From NCBI GenBank assembly GCA_020025595.1, contig JAHHRV010000004.1, positions 62,001 through 126,000 on the forward strand: 64,000 bases of DNA. The letters run 5' to 3'. Position 1 is the first letter of the stretch, and the number at the start of each line of letters is the position of its first letter. This document shows, in pieces, positions 43,472 to 53,079 of this stretch. Under the pieces are notes generated by a model that was given only the letters and a program-made list of their open reading frames with translations, was not told the origin of the DNA and ran no database searches. Source of the stretch: Oscillospiraceae bacterium (GTDB lineage Bacteria > Bacillota > Clostridia > Oscillospirales > Oscillospiraceae). Both the position numbers and the translations under genes were made by a program.

Positions 43472-44359
43472 TCAGCCCTTGATGGCTCCCACAAGGATAC
43501 CCTTTACAAAATACTTCTGGATAAACGGATACACCAGCAGGATCGGCAGCATCGTAACAAACACAACTGCGTATTTGATATTGGTTGCAATGATGCCCAG
43601 ATCTCCGGCCACGGAAGCTCCGCCGGACGACAGCGCCGATGTTTCGCCGGACAACACGATATTTCTCATAATCAGCTGCACCGGATATTTTGCCTTGTCA
43701 TCCAAATAGATCAGCGCATTGAACCAGCTGTTCCAGTGTCCCACTGCATAAAACAGAATCATCGTCATAATGATGGGTACCGACAGCGGCAGCACAATGC
43801 GGATAAAGATGGTAAAGTCACTTGCGCCATCCAAATGGGCAGATTCGAACAGTTCTTCCGGAATCTGCTGGAAAAAGGATCGCATAATAATCATATTCCA
43901 TGCATTGATCGCACCCGGGAGCACAATGGCCCAAATACTGTTGTTCAGGTGCAGACTGTTTACCACCATGAAGTTGGAAATCATGCCCGCATCAAAGAAC
44001 ATGGTAAAGATGATCATAAAGGAAAATACATTGCGTCCGTAGAACCGTTTCCGTGACAGTGGATATGCACACATTGCTGTCATGGTCACATTGATCAGAG
44101 TGCCTACCACCGTATAGACCACCGTATTTAAATAAGACCGGGGAATATCAGGAGAAGCAAACACCGCTTTGTATGCAGAGAAATTGATTCCTACCGGAAG
44201 CAGATTGACTTCACCGCGAAGCACTGCATATCCGTCGCTGATGGAGGAAATAAACATGTAATAGATGGGGTAGAGCACCACCAAACAGCATATTGTCAGC
44301 AGCAAATAGTTGAAGATTGAGAATATCACATCTCCGATTGTTTTACGCTTTGTTATCAT
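43472..44359 (-). CDS. Carbohydrate ABC transporter permease (LplC/MalG-like)
   Basis: 295 aa, six membrane helices. The EAA loop is EELFESAHLDGASDFTIFIRIVLPLSVP, which docks the ATPase. C-terminal QKYFVKGILVGAIKG is typical of CUT1 MalG-type subunits. It follows its partner permease by 18 bp. Confidence 0.93.
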   Translation of the reverse strand: MITKRKTIGDVIFSIFNYLLLTICCLVVLYPIYYMFISSISDGYAVLRGEVNLLPVGINFSAYKAVFASPDIPRSYLNTVVYTVVGTLINVTMTAMCAYPLSRKRFYGRNVFSFMIIFTMFFDAGMISNFMVVNSLHLNNSIWAIVLPGAINAWNMIIMRSFFQQIPEELFESAHLDGASDFTIFIRIVLPLSVPIIMTMILFYAVGHWNSWFNALIYLDDKAKYPVQLIMRNIVLSGETSALSSGGASVAGDLGIIATNIKYAVVFVTMLPILLVYPFIQKYFVKGILVGAIKG

Positions 44360-44377
44360 CGTTCTTCTCCTTCTTTC

Positions 44378-45334
44378 TTACCACAGGCCGCCTTCGCCGC
44401 TGCTGACTTTGTTCGCAATCTTGTTTGCAAAGATCACCAATATCAGCGAAACCACCGACTGGAACATACTGACGGCTGTGCCGTAGCCATAGTCGGCACC
44501 CTGCAGGCCTCTGCGGTATACATAGGTAGAAATGACATCTGCCGTTTCATAGGTGGCACCATTGTACAGCAGAATGATTTTTTCATATCCTACAGACAGC
44601 AAGGAACCAATGTTCATCAGCAGCTGAACCGAAATGATCGGCAGGATCGCCGGGATGCTGATATGCCGCATCTGCTGCAACTTTGAAGCTCCGTCGATTA
44701 CCGCTGACTCATATAGCTGCGGATCCACACCATTGAGCGCCGCCAAATACATAATGGAGCCCCAGCCTGCTCCCTGCCAGATGCCCGATGCCACATAAAT
44801 CGTGCGGAACCATGCAGGATCTGTGAGGAAGGAAATCGGCTCGCCGCCACAGGCAACAATGATTTTATTAATCAGGCCATCGGTTGTCAGGAAATCCACC
44901 AGCATTCCGCAGATAATCACCATCGAAAAGAAATGCGGAAGGTATGTAACGCTCTGCACGATCTTCTTGAAATGACGATTCTCCACTTCGTTGATCATGA
45001 GCGCCAACACGATGGGAACAGGAAACGAAAAAATCAGCGTATAAATGCTGATCAAGAGGGTATTACGCAAAAGCCGCCAGAAATCCGGCATACTGAAGAA
45101 ATCAATGAAGTGTTTGAATCCAACCCATTGACTTCCAAAAAGTCCCTCTACCGCATTATAGTCTTTAAAGGCAAGAAGCAGCCATCCCATTGCACCGTAT
45201 CGAAACACAACAAAGTACAGAAACGGCAAAAAGAAAATCACATACAATTGTTTATTTTGTTTGATTTTTCTCCACGCATCACCTTGGCGATGCTTTGGCT
45301 GTACTGCGACAGCCGTGCTTTGTTTTGCGCTCAT
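44378..45334 (-). CDS. Carbohydrate ABC transporter permease (LplB/MalF-like)
   Basis: 318 aa, six membrane helices, EAA loop PQLYESAVIDGASKLQQMRHISIPAILP. LplB-type members of CUT1 import oligosaccharides or aldouronate-like sugars. No ATPase gene is in this cluster; a shared MsmX-type ATPase elsewhere is expected. First gene of the operon, with AAGGGGAG before the ATG. Confidence 0.93.
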   Translation of the reverse strand: MSAKQSTAVAVQPKHRQGDAWRKIKQNKQLYVIFFLPFLYFVVFRYGAMGWLLLAFKDYNAVEGLFGSQWVGFKHFIDFFSMPDFWRLLRNTLLISIYTLIFSFPVPIVLALMINEVENRHFKKIVQSVTYLPHFFSMVIICGMLVDFLTTDGLINKIIVACGGEPISFLTDPAWFRTIYVASGIWQGAGWGSIMYLAALNGVDPQLYESAVIDGASKLQQMRHISIPAILPIISVQLLMNIGSLLSVGYEKIILLYNGATYETADVISTYVYRRGLQGADYGYGTAVSMFQSVVSLILVIFANKIANKVSSGEGGLW

Positions 45335-45380
45335 TCCAAACTCCCCTTAGCATCAGTTTTCCTTTGCTTTTCGCAGGTTC

Positions 45381-45410
45381 ATTCTAGCATGGGCCGAATT
45401 TTAGAAACAA
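45381..45410 (-). promoter_or_regulatory. Promoter of the carbohydrate ABC operon
   Basis: TTGTTT, 18-bp spacer, TAGAAT on the minus strand, about 45 bp before the first permease gene. The imperfect -35 fits an activator-dependent promoter. Confidence 0.6.
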
Positions 45411-45604
45411 GACACAATTGCTTCCGTCCGTGTATATCTTCTACTTTTGGCTGTTACAAATGCCGCTTCGCGTTGCAACAAACCACTTTTTGCGTTTTTC
45501 CAGGCGTTACAGCCGTGATTTCCACTCGTTTTTATATGAATCCGGTTATCTTATTCGTCGGCAGCAAACAGAAAGCATTCCCTCACTCCAAGCCGCCGCC
45601 ACGC
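45411..45604. other. Gene-free stretch upstream of the ABC operon
   Basis: No convincing ORF or RNA gene. It presumably holds activator sites for the AraC-type regulator; I could not pick out a clear direct repeat. Confidence 0.4.
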
Positions 45605-45643
45605 AAAAAAAGCGTGCAGCTTTCCGAAGAAGCTGCACGCTTT
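45605..45643 (-). terminator. Terminator of the rnf operon
   Basis: AAGCGTGCAGCTT/AAGCTGCACGCTT, a 13-bp stem followed on the minus strand by T7, 45 bp after rnfB. A second smaller hairpin, CCCTCAATGAGGG with T7 on the plus strand, lies at 45668-45687. Confidence 0.88.
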
Positions 45644-45687
45644 TCACTATAAACGCTTCAAAGTCCCTCAATGAGGGCTTTTTTTGA

Positions 45688-46548
45688 TTAGGTTCTATCT
45701 GCCGCAGGAATGGGGTCTGCGTCGTTGCGGATCTTTGCATCGGCAATCAGGTGCTTGGGGCACACCGTTGCACACAGGCCGCAGGACACGCACTTGTCAT
45801 AGTCGATGGTAGCCAGATTGCCATCCACCTTGATTGCGCCCTGAGGACAGATCTTCGCGCACAGTCCGCAGCCAATGCAGCCGGCAGAGCAGGCACGGGT
45901 GGTAACAGCGCCCTTTGCATTGGATGCACAGGCGATGACGACATCCTTGCCGTATTCCATGGGCACGATCAGGCCACGGGGACATTCAGCGGCACAGGCC
46001 ATACAGCCCACGCACTTTTCCTGATCGACCTTTGCCACGCCGTCAACGATCTTCAGTGCATCGTACTTACAGGCAGCCACGCAGTTGCCGAAGCCCAGGC
46101 AGCCGAACTTACAGGCCAGAGGGCCACGACCGGCGACCTTGGATGCAGCCATACAGTCTTCGATGCCTTCGTAGGTACCCTTCATCTTGGCACCGGCAGT
46201 CTGAACGCCGTTCTCGTCAAAATGCTTTGCGCCGGAGCAGCGAACCAGAGCCACCTTGCGCTCCACCTTCTCGACCTTCACGCCCATGATTTCAGCCATC
46301 TTCTCGGCGCACTCGTTGCCGCCGGAAGAACATTTGCCGATGGGAGCCTCGCCCTTCAGCACAGCCTCTGCATAGCCGCCGCAGCCGGCAAAGCCGCAGC
46401 CGCCGCAGTTGGCGCCGGGCAGACATTCATTCAGCTGATCCAGACGGGGATCGGTCTCTACATAAAACACCTTGGATGCGATAGCCAGAACCAGACCAAA
46501 GGCCAGGCCCAGACCACCCAGGATTCCAATTGCAATCAAAATTTTCAT
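45688..46548 (-). CDS. rnfB: Rnf complex ferredoxin-like subunit B
   Basis: 286 aa. One N-terminal membrane helix (1-24), then NCGGCGFAGCGGYAEAV for a 4Fe-4S cluster, and several ferredoxin motifs: CKFGCLGFGNCVAAC, CVGCMACAAECP, CIGCGLCAKICP and CVSCGLCATVCP. RnfB takes electrons from reduced ferredoxin and passes them into the membrane complex. Last gene of rnfCDGEAB. Confidence 0.96.
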   Translation of the reverse strand: MKILIAIGILGGLGLAFGLVLAIASKVFYVETDPRLDQLNECLPGANCGGCGFAGCGGYAEAVLKGEAPIGKCSSGGNECAEKMAEIMGVKVEKVERKVALVRCSGAKHFDENGVQTAGAKMKGTYEGIEDCMAASKVAGRGPLACKFGCLGFGNCVAACKYDALKIVDGVAKVDQEKCVGCMACAAECPRGLIVPMEYGKDVVIACASNAKGAVTTRACSAGCIGCGLCAKICPQGAIKVDGNLATIDYDKCVSCGLCATVCPKHLIADAKIRNDADPIPAADRT

Positions 46549-46561
46549 ATTTCCGCCCTCC

Positions 46562-47155
46562 TTAGAAAATCTTCAGGCCGGAGAAGCCCATGAACGACAG
46601 GGCCAGCAAACCAGCGGAAATCAGCGCAATGGGGAAGCCCTTGAAGCTTTCGGGACAGCTCGACTTGTCTGCACGCTCACGGACAGAGGCGAACAGCACG
46701 ATGGACAGTGTAAAGCCCAGGCCGCCGCAGGTGCCGAACACCACGCTCTGCAGGAAGTCATAGCCCTTCTGCACATTGACCAGTGCTGCGCCCAGAACGG
46801 CACAGTTGGTGGTGATCAGAGGCAGGTAGATGCCCAGGGCCTGATACAGGCTGGGGATTGCCTTCTTCAGGAACATCTCAACCACCTGAACGATGGAAGC
46901 GATGACCAGAATGAATGCAACTGTCTGCATATACTGCAGATCCAGCGGAATCAGGATGTAGTGGTTGACTGCCCAGGTGGCGGCAGAAGCGATAGCCATA
47001 ACGAAGGTAACAGCCATGCCCATGCCGATGGCAGTATCGGTTTTCTTGGAAACGCCCATAAAGGGGCAGATGCCGTAGAACTTCACCAGAATGAAGTTCT
47101 CGGTCAGGATTGCAGACAAAAGGATGCCCAGCAAGCTCTGTACATAAGCACTCAT
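46562..47155 (-). CDS. rnfA: Rnf complex membrane subunit A
   Basis: 197 aa, six membrane helices in an inverted-repeat arrangement with RnfE. ILLSAILTENFILVKFYGICPFMG contains the conserved Cys that helps bind an intramembrane iron-sulfur cluster. It overlaps the rnfE stop by 4 bp. Confidence 0.96.
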   Translation of the reverse strand: MSAYVQSLLGILLSAILTENFILVKFYGICPFMGVSKKTDTAIGMGMAVTFVMAIASAATWAVNHYILIPLDLQYMQTVAFILVIASIVQVVEMFLKKAIPSLYQALGIYLPLITTNCAVLGAALVNVQKGYDFLQSVVFGTCGGLGFTLSIVLFASVRERADKSSCPESFKGFPIALISAGLLALSFMGFSGLKIF

Positions 47156-47799
47156 ACCTCAGCAGCCTCCTTTTCCTTTCTCTTTCTTTCCATGCGCTTC
47201 ATCAGCCACTGAGAACCTGCAATCACACAGCCCAGGGTCAGGAAGCCGCCCACAGGCATGACCAGCTGCATAGCAGGGATGCCCTCGGGGATGATGCGGA
47301 TGCCTTCGCCGCCGTTCAGAATGCCGCCGCCGAAGGTGCCGGAGCCCAGCAGCTCACGGATGATACACATGATGCACAGGGCCACGGTGTAGCCGATGCC
47401 CTGACACAGACCGTCAACGGCAGAGGCCAGAACGCCGTTCTTGGAAGCAAATGCCTCTGCACGGCCCAGAATGATACAGTTAACAACGATCAGGGGGATA
47501 AACACACCCAGATTCTCGGAAAGTGCAGGCAGGAAGGCCTGAAGCATCAGGTCAACGATGGTAACAAAGCCTGCAATGATGACAATGTAGGCAGCAATGC
47601 GGATTTCACTGGGGATCACCTTACGCAGTGCGGAAATCAGCACATTGGAGCAGATCAGAATGAGGGTAACGGACAGGCCCATGCCCAGGCCGTTGAACAG
47701 GCTGGTGGTAATTGCCAGCACCGAGCACATACCCAGCAGCTGCACCAGAACCGGGTTCTTGGTCAGCAGGCCTTCACGAAACTGTTTCTTGAAATTCAT
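47152..47799 (-). CDS. rnfE: Rnf complex membrane subunit E
   Basis: 215 aa, six membrane helices. Starts FKKQFREGLLTKNPVLVQLLGMCSVLAITTSLFNGLGMG; the conserved Cys of LGMC matches that of RnfA. Together they form the core that couples ferredoxin:NAD+ electron flow to Na+ or H+ export. Confidence 0.96.
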   Translation of the reverse strand: MNFKKQFREGLLTKNPVLVQLLGMCSVLAITTSLFNGLGMGLSVTLILICSNVLISALRKVIPSEIRIAAYIVIIAGFVTIVDLMLQAFLPALSENLGVFIPLIVVNCIILGRAEAFASKNGVLASAVDGLCQGIGYTVALCIMCIIRELLGSGTFGGGILNGGEGIRIIPEGIPAMQLVMPVGGFLTLGCVIAGSQWLMKRMERKRKEKEAAEV

Positions 47800-47811
47800 A
47801 TTTCAGCCTCC

Positions 47812-48369
47812 TTAACCCAGATTTTGGGCGCAGGCAACCGCTGCATTGACACCGGCGGTCACCGCACGAGAAGTGATGGTGGCACCGGTCAGCGCATCGA
47901 TGGTGCCGCCGTCCTTGGTCACGGCGAGGTCGCCGCCCTGGCCGATAAACTGCTCACGGAAGGCTTCGCCCTTGGCGTTCTTCGCCGCGGCAACAGCGCC
48001 CAGACCTGCAGTTTCTGTATGGGAAATCACGGAAATTCCCAGAACCTTGCCCTCTTTGTCCACGCCGACCATCATGGTGATGATGTTATCGAAGCCGCCG
48101 GGGGTGACCTGAACGGCATAGGCAGAGTCAGAAGCATAGACGGCTGTGACAATGCCGGAATCGTTGGGGAATTCCTCCAGCTGCTTGGCGGTATCTGCAT
48201 CGGGAATGACAGCAGACAGGGCCTTGGTGGTTTTTTCTGCCTTTGCAGCGGCAATTCTCGGCTCTGTGATGGCGTTGACGCCAGCCAGCAGTCCTGCCAC
48301 CACGCCGGTAATGATCAGCAGCGTCAGGCTGAGCCTGAGCACATACTTAAATGTGGATTCTGTTTTCAT
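47812..48369 (-). CDS. rnfG: Rnf complex FMN-binding subunit G
   Basis: 185 aa. One N-terminal membrane helix and an extracytoplasmic FMN-binding domain with IDALTGATITSRAV, the S/TGAT-type motif whose Thr carries covalent FMN. It overlaps rnfD by 4 bp. Confidence 0.95.
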   Translation of the reverse strand: MKTESTFKYVLRLSLTLLIITGVVAGLLAGVNAITEPRIAAAKAEKTTKALSAVIPDADTAKQLEEFPNDSGIVTAVYASDSAYAVQVTPGGFDNIITMMVGVDKEGKVLGISVISHTETAGLGAVAAAKNAKGEAFREQFIGQGGDLAVTKDGGTIDALTGATITSRAVTAGVNAAVACAQNLG

Positions 48370-49364
48370 GATTTGGCAGCCTCCTTCTTGGGTGCGCCGA
48401 ACTTTTTGGGACGACCGATCTTGTCCAGAAGCACAACACAGGCATTCATAACCAGAATTGCATAGGAAACACCCTCGTTATAGCCGCCGAAGTAACGGAT
48501 CAGCATGGTCAGCACGCCGCAGCCGATGCCGAAGATAATCTGGCCCAGCTTGGTGACGGGGCTGGTGACATAGTCGGTAGCCATGAAGATAGCACCCAGG
48601 AACAGGCCGCCGGAGAACAGCTGTGCAGCCATCCATGCAAAGCGCTCGTTGCCCTGAGGGAACAGGAATGCGATCACAGCCACGGTGGCGATGTAGGAAA
48701 GGGGAATGCGTACGGTGATGATCTTGCGAATCAGCAGGTATGCAAAACCGATGAGCAGCAGCAGGGCAGAGGTCTCACCGATGCTGCCACCGATGTTGCC
48801 CAGGAACATATCCAGGATGGATGCATCGGGCATCTGACCCTGATGCATGGCAGCCAGGGGTGTAGCAGCCGTGACAGCGTCCACGGTGGAGAATACGCCG
48901 GCAGCGTTTTCTGCGCCGACCTTGACCCAGGTGTTCATGAACACGGGCCAGCTGAACATAAATGCTCTGCCTGCCAGTGCAGGGTTCACAAAGTTCTGGC
49001 CGATGCCGCCGAAGAGCTGCTTTACAATGATAATGGCGAAGAAATCGCCGATGATAATACACCAATAGGGGATGGTGGGCGGGCATACAAATGCCAGCAG
49101 CACACCGGTGACCACGGCGGACAGGTCATAGGCCGTGGAGTCAATCTTCATGATCTTGCGGTAGACCCACTCAAAGAACATTGCAGATGCTGCAGAGATC
49201 ATGGTGACCATCAGTGCACGCAGTCCGAAGAAATACACGGAGCCTACCAGTGCAGGCAGCAGTGCGATGAGCACATCGCGCATGATGGTGTGGGTGTTGA
49301 CAGGGGAATGGGCATGGGGAGAGCTGGAAACCGTCAGCTCATAAAAATATTTCATCTGTGCCAA
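48366..49364 (-). CDS. rnfD: Rnf complex membrane subunit D
   Basis: 332 aa, about nine membrane helices. VDAVTAATPLAAM (about residue 157) carries the Thr that binds FMN covalently, and FVNPALAGRAFMF is a family block. Part of the ion-translocating path. 15 bp after rnfC. Confidence 0.96.
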   Translation of the reverse strand: MAQMKYFYELTVSSSPHAHSPVNTHTIMRDVLIALLPALVGSVYFFGLRALMVTMISAASAMFFEWVYRKIMKIDSTAYDLSAVVTGVLLAFVCPPTIPYWCIIIGDFFAIIIVKQLFGGIGQNFVNPALAGRAFMFSWPVFMNTWVKVGAENAAGVFSTVDAVTAATPLAAMHQGQMPDASILDMFLGNIGGSIGETSALLLLIGFAYLLIRKIITVRIPLSYIATVAVIAFLFPQGNERFAWMAAQLFSGGLFLGAIFMATDYVTSPVTKLGQIIFGIGCGVLTMLIRYFGGYNEGVSYAILVMNACVVLLDKIGRPKKFGAPKKEAAKS

Positions 49365-49378
49365 TTGATTCCGCCTCC

Positions 49379-50740
49379 TTACTTATTTTCTCCGGCCTTG
49401 GCAGGCTCGGGCTTGGGTGCAGCGGGCTTGGGAGGCATAGCATCCCGGATACGCTGCTTTGCAGAGCGGAAGGACAGGACCAGAGGAATGGTAGCGGGGC
49501 AGGTGTAAGCGCAGCTGCCGCACTCGATGCAGTCCATGATGTTCTGCTTTTTCATCTCTTCCAGATTGCGGTGACGCTCGGCCTGATACATCATCAGCGG
49601 CATCAGGTGCATGGGACATACATCGATGCACTTGCCGCAGCGGATGCAGTGGGGATTCTCCACAGCGAATCTGTTTTTGTGACCCAGAATCGTGACGGCA
49701 TTACATGCCTTGATGACAGGAACCGCCAAATCGTACTGAGCAGCACCCATCATGGGGCCGCCGGAGAGGACCTTGTAGGGATACTCTGCGTGACCGCAGG
49801 CTTCCAGCAGGTCGTTGAAGGAGGTGCCCACGGGAACCATCAGGTTCTTGGGCTCCATGACGATATCGCCGGAAACGGTAACGATTCGGCGAATCAGAGG
49901 CATTCCGTCGTACACGGCATCGTGGATTGCCTTACAGGTAGCTGCATTGAACACGGCGCAGCCAACTGCGGCAGGCAGTCCGCCGGAGGGGACTTCACGC
50001 TTGGTAATGGCATAGATCAGCTGCTTTTCAGCACCCTGAGGGTACTTGCAGGGCAGCACATCCAGCTTGATGCCGGAGCTGGACTCGATGGTCTGGCGCA
50101 GAACTCTGGCAGCTTCGGGCTTATTGTCCTCCATGCCGATATGTGCTTCCTTCAGACCCAGGATCTTCATCAGGATCTTAATGCCGCTGAGCATCTCAGG
50201 TGCGTACTCCTGAGCCAGACGGTCATCAGCAGTGATGTAGGGTTCACACTCGGACAGGTTGATAATAATGGTATCCACCTTGCCGATTCCGGAGCTGAGC
50301 TTTACATGGGTAGGGAAGCTGGCGCCGCCCATACCGACGATACCTGCTTCGCGGATAATGCTCATCAGCTCTTCCGGAGTCAGTGCATCGACCTGCTCCT
50401 GAGTTCTTTTCTGAATGTCCGGACATAGGGTGTCCAGGTGGTCATTTTCGATAACAACGCTCATCACAGTCGTGCCACTGGTGTGGGGACGCATCTCAAC
50501 AGATTTGACTTTACCGGATACAGATGCATGAACCGGGACACACAGTCCCTGATTGTCACCAATTTTTTGTCCCATGGTCACCAGGTCGCCCTTTTTGACC
50601 AGAGGTTTACAGGGAGCACCGATGTGCTGAACCATAGGGATCACCAGTAAATCTGGCTCGGGAAAGGTCTGCACACTGCACTCCTCGGCGTAGAACTTAT
50701 TCTCCTTGGGATGAATGCCACCGAAGAAGGAAAACGCCAT
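49379..50740 (-). CDS. rnfC: Rnf complex NADH-binding subunit C
   Basis: 453 aa. The N-terminal sandwich-barrel domain (FSFFGGIHPKENK) is followed by an NADH/FMN-binding region (GIVGMGGASFPTHVKL) and two 4Fe-4S motifs, CIRCGKCIDVCP and CIECGSCAYTCP. It is the peripheral subunit that reduces NAD+ with electrons from ferredoxin. First gene of the operon. Confidence 0.96.
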   Translation of the reverse strand: MAFSFFGGIHPKENKFYAEECSVQTFPEPDLLVIPMVQHIGAPCKPLVKKGDLVTMGQKIGDNQGLCVPVHASVSGKVKSVEMRPHTSGTTVMSVVIENDHLDTLCPDIQKRTQEQVDALTPEELMSIIREAGIVGMGGASFPTHVKLSSGIGKVDTIIINLSECEPYITADDRLAQEYAPEMLSGIKILMKILGLKEAHIGMEDNKPEAARVLRQTIESSSGIKLDVLPCKYPQGAEKQLIYAITKREVPSGGLPAAVGCAVFNAATCKAIHDAVYDGMPLIRRIVTVSGDIVMEPKNLMVPVGTSFNDLLEACGHAEYPYKVLSGGPMMGAAQYDLAVPVIKACNAVTILGHKNRFAVENPHCIRCGKCIDVCPMHLMPLMMYQAERHRNLEEMKKQNIMDCIECGSCAYTCPATIPLVLSFRSAKQRIRDAMPPKPAAPKPEPAKAGENK

Positions 50741-50802
50741 AGGTCAATCACCTCTTATGTTAATTTTTCCGCTCATTTTGCCTGCGGCATAGATACGATC
50801 CT

Positions 50803-50831
50803 ACTATATCGCAATTTGTTGCTTTTGTCTA
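50803..50831 (-). promoter_or_regulatory. SigA-type promoter of the rnf operon
   Basis: TAGACA, 17-bp spacer, TATAGT on the minus strand, about 62 bp before rnfC. The AT-rich stretch 50835-50935 behind it holds no gene. Confidence 0.7.
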
Positions 50832-50935
50832 CCACAATTCCGTCAAAATAAACAAATTCGGGTTAAAAAGTACGAATATATCGATAAAAATTATGCAATA
50901 TACATAAATTCCCACTTTATGCGGTATTTGGGCAA

Positions 50936-50970
50936 AAGAAAACGCCGTTCCTTCAGGAACGGCGTTTTTA
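50936..50970 (-). terminator. Terminator of glmM
   Basis: AACGCCGTTCC-TGAA-GGAACGGCGTT followed on the minus strand by TTCTTTT. Confidence 0.88.
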
Positions 50971-52362
50971 TTACTTTTCGACGATATGACCCTTTTGACG
51001 AATGGTGTCTACCACTTCGTCTACATATTTCCGGCAGATCTCGTGGGTGGGAGCTTCCACCATTACCCGAACCACAGGCTCGGTGCCGGACTCGCGAACA
51101 AGGATTCTGCCGGTATCGCCCAGCGCCTCGGCAACACGCTCCACAGCAAGCTGTACATCGGGGTCAGCCTGAGCGGTGGCCTTGTCGTGAACACGGACAT
51201 TTTCCAGCACCTGAGGATAGATGACCAGATCTTCATGGAGCTGGCTCAGTTTCTTCTTCTTGGCCATCATCACTTCCATGATCTTCAGGCTGGTCAGGAT
51301 ACCGTCACCGGTGGATGCATACTTGGAGAAAATAATGTGACCGGACTGCTCGCCGCCCAGACGGCAGCCGTTTTTCATCATGTACTCGTACACATACTTG
51401 TCGCCCACAGCGGTCTTAGCATAGTCGATGCCCAGCTCGTCAAAGGCTTTGTACAGGCCGAAATTGGACATGACGGTGGTGACCACGGTGTTGTTGAGCA
51501 GTTTGCCCTGCTCCTTCATGTGGCGGCCGCAGATGTACAGGATGTGGTCGCCGGTGACCACCTGACCCTTTTCGTCCACGCAAAGACAGCGGTCGGCGTC
51601 GCCGTCATAGGCAAAGCCCACATCCAGACCGTTTTCCAGAACGAATTTCTGCAGGCCCTCGATATGGGTGGAACCTGCATTGGTGTTGATGTTGTAGCCG
51701 TCGGGCTCTGCGTTGATGACATAGGTTTTTGCGCCCAGGGCATCGAACACGCTCTTTGCAATGTTCCAGGAGGAGCCGTTGGCGCAGTCCAGACCGACCT
51801 TCATATCCTTGAAAGAATACAGACCCAGAGAAATCAGATAGCCGATATAGCGGTTTCTGCCGGCAACATAGTCAACGGTTCTGCCGATGCATTCCCGCTT
51901 GGCAAGAGGCAGCTCCTCCCACTTGCGGTCGAAGCACTCCAGCTCGCCGTCGATATAGGCCTCGATCAGAGAAATCACGGATTCTTCCATCTTCTCGCCG
52001 TTGCCGTTGATCAGCTTGATGCCGTTGTCATAATAGGGATTGTGGCTGGCGGAAATCATAATGCCGCAGTCAAAATTATCGGTGCGAACCACATGGGCAA
52101 CGGAAGGGGTGGTGGTCACGTGCAGCAGATATGCATCTGCGCCGCTGGCAACCAGACCGCTTACCAGTGCATATTCAAACATATAGCTGGAACGACGGGT
52201 ATCCTTGCCGATGACGATTCTGGCAGGCTCCTTGGAGCCAGTCCAGCGCTTCATCTGTCCATAGTACCATCCCAGAAAGCGACCCACCTTCTGGGCGTGG
52301 TCAGCAGTCAAATTACAGTTGGCTTCTCCGCGGAATCCGTCTGTACCAAAATATTTACCCAT
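50971..52362 (-). CDS. glmM: Phosphoglucosamine mutase
   Basis: 463 aa. Converts glucosamine-6-phosphate to glucosamine-1-phosphate for UDP-GlcNAc and peptidoglycan. Catalytic phosphoserine loop MISASHNPYYDNGIKL (about residue 104), metal-binding DGDADRC, substrate loop GGEQSGH and phosphate-binding RESGTEPVVRVM. The start overlaps the stop of the upstream beta-helix gene by one base. Confidence 0.95.
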   Translation of the reverse strand: MGKYFGTDGFRGEANCNLTADHAQKVGRFLGWYYGQMKRWTGSKEPARIVIGKDTRRSSYMFEYALVSGLVASGADAYLLHVTTTPSVAHVVRTDNFDCGIMISASHNPYYDNGIKLINGNGEKMEESVISLIEAYIDGELECFDRKWEELPLAKRECIGRTVDYVAGRNRYIGYLISLGLYSFKDMKVGLDCANGSSWNIAKSVFDALGAKTYVINAEPDGYNINTNAGSTHIEGLQKFVLENGLDVGFAYDGDADRCLCVDEKGQVVTGDHILYICGRHMKEQGKLLNNTVVTTVMSNFGLYKAFDELGIDYAKTAVGDKYVYEYMMKNGCRLGGEQSGHIIFSKYASTGDGILTSLKIMEVMMAKKKKLSQLHEDLVIYPQVLENVRVHDKATAQADPDVQLAVERVAEALGDTGRILVRESGTEPVVRVMVEAPTHEICRKYVDEVVDTIRQKGHIVEK

Positions 52363-53024
52363 TATCGTTGCTCCTTTTTTACTACAATACCGCCGGTTTT
52401 CCAGATGCTTTCCTCGGCGACCACGCCGCGCACACAGCTGGTGGGGTAGATGTTGCTGTTTCTGCCGATGACGGTGCCGGGGTTCAGCACGCTGTTGCAG
52501 CCCACTTCCACGAAGTCACCCAGCATGGCACCGAACTTCTTCAGACCGGTTTCGACGCATTCCGCTCCGTCCTTTACCACCACCAGAGTCTTGTCGGACT
52601 TCACATTGGAGGTAACGGAGCCGGCACCCATATGGGACTTGTATCCCAGGATGCTGTCGCCCACATAATTGAAGTGGGGCACCTGAACATTGTCGAACAA
52701 AATCACATTTTTCAGCTCTACGCTGTTGCCCACCACGCAGTTTTCACCAACCAGAGCGCTGCCCCGGATGAATGCGCAGTGGCGCACTTCGGTATTGGCC
52801 CCGATGATGCAGGGTGCGCCCAGCAGCGCAGTGGGTGCCACCTTGGCACTCTCGTGAACCCAGACCTGAGGGGATACCTCTTTATAATCTTCGCCCAGCT
52901 GCGCACCCAGAGCAAGGATCAGATCCTTGATGCCCTTCAGCGCCTGCCAGGGATATTCATACCCGGCAAGATATTCTCCTGCCGCGGAATGTGTCAAATC
53001 AAAAAGCTGTGTTGTTTTTACCAA
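52362..53024 (-). CDS. Left-handed beta-helix nucleotidyl/acyltransferase-like protein
   Basis: 220 aa from a TTG at 53024 with AAGGAAG upstream. The promoter at 53080-53108 would start transcription near 53073, which excludes the ATG at 53108. After an N-terminal segment LFDLTHSAAGEYLAGYEYPWQAL, hexapeptide repeats fill residues ~60-210 (IGANTEVRHCAFIRG, VGNSVELKNVILF, NYVGDSILGYKSHMGAGSVTSN, VGCNSVLNPGTVIGRNSNIYP). It resembles the C-terminal half of GlmU without the uridylyltransferase domain. Next to glmM, it suggests a glucosamine-1-phosphate acetylation or related step; unproven. Confidence 0.8.
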   Translation of the reverse strand: MVKTTQLFDLTHSAAGEYLAGYEYPWQALKGIKDLILALGAQLGEDYKEVSPQVWVHESAKVAPTALLGAPCIIGANTEVRHCAFIRGSALVGENCVVGNSVELKNVILFDNVQVPHFNYVGDSILGYKSHMGAGSVTSNVKSDKTLVVVKDGAECVETGLKKFGAMLGDFVEVGCNSVLNPGTVIGRNSNIYPTSCVRGVVAEESIWKTGGIVVKKEQR

Positions 53025-53079
53025 GAAATTCGCTTCCTTTCCTTCATGCAATAATTTGGAATCATTTCTTCGTCCGTTC

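Noticed and set aside
45411..45687. Plus-strand open frames upstream of the ABC operon
   Set aside because: They have no ribosome sites, read through a promoter and a terminator and show no recognisable protein features.
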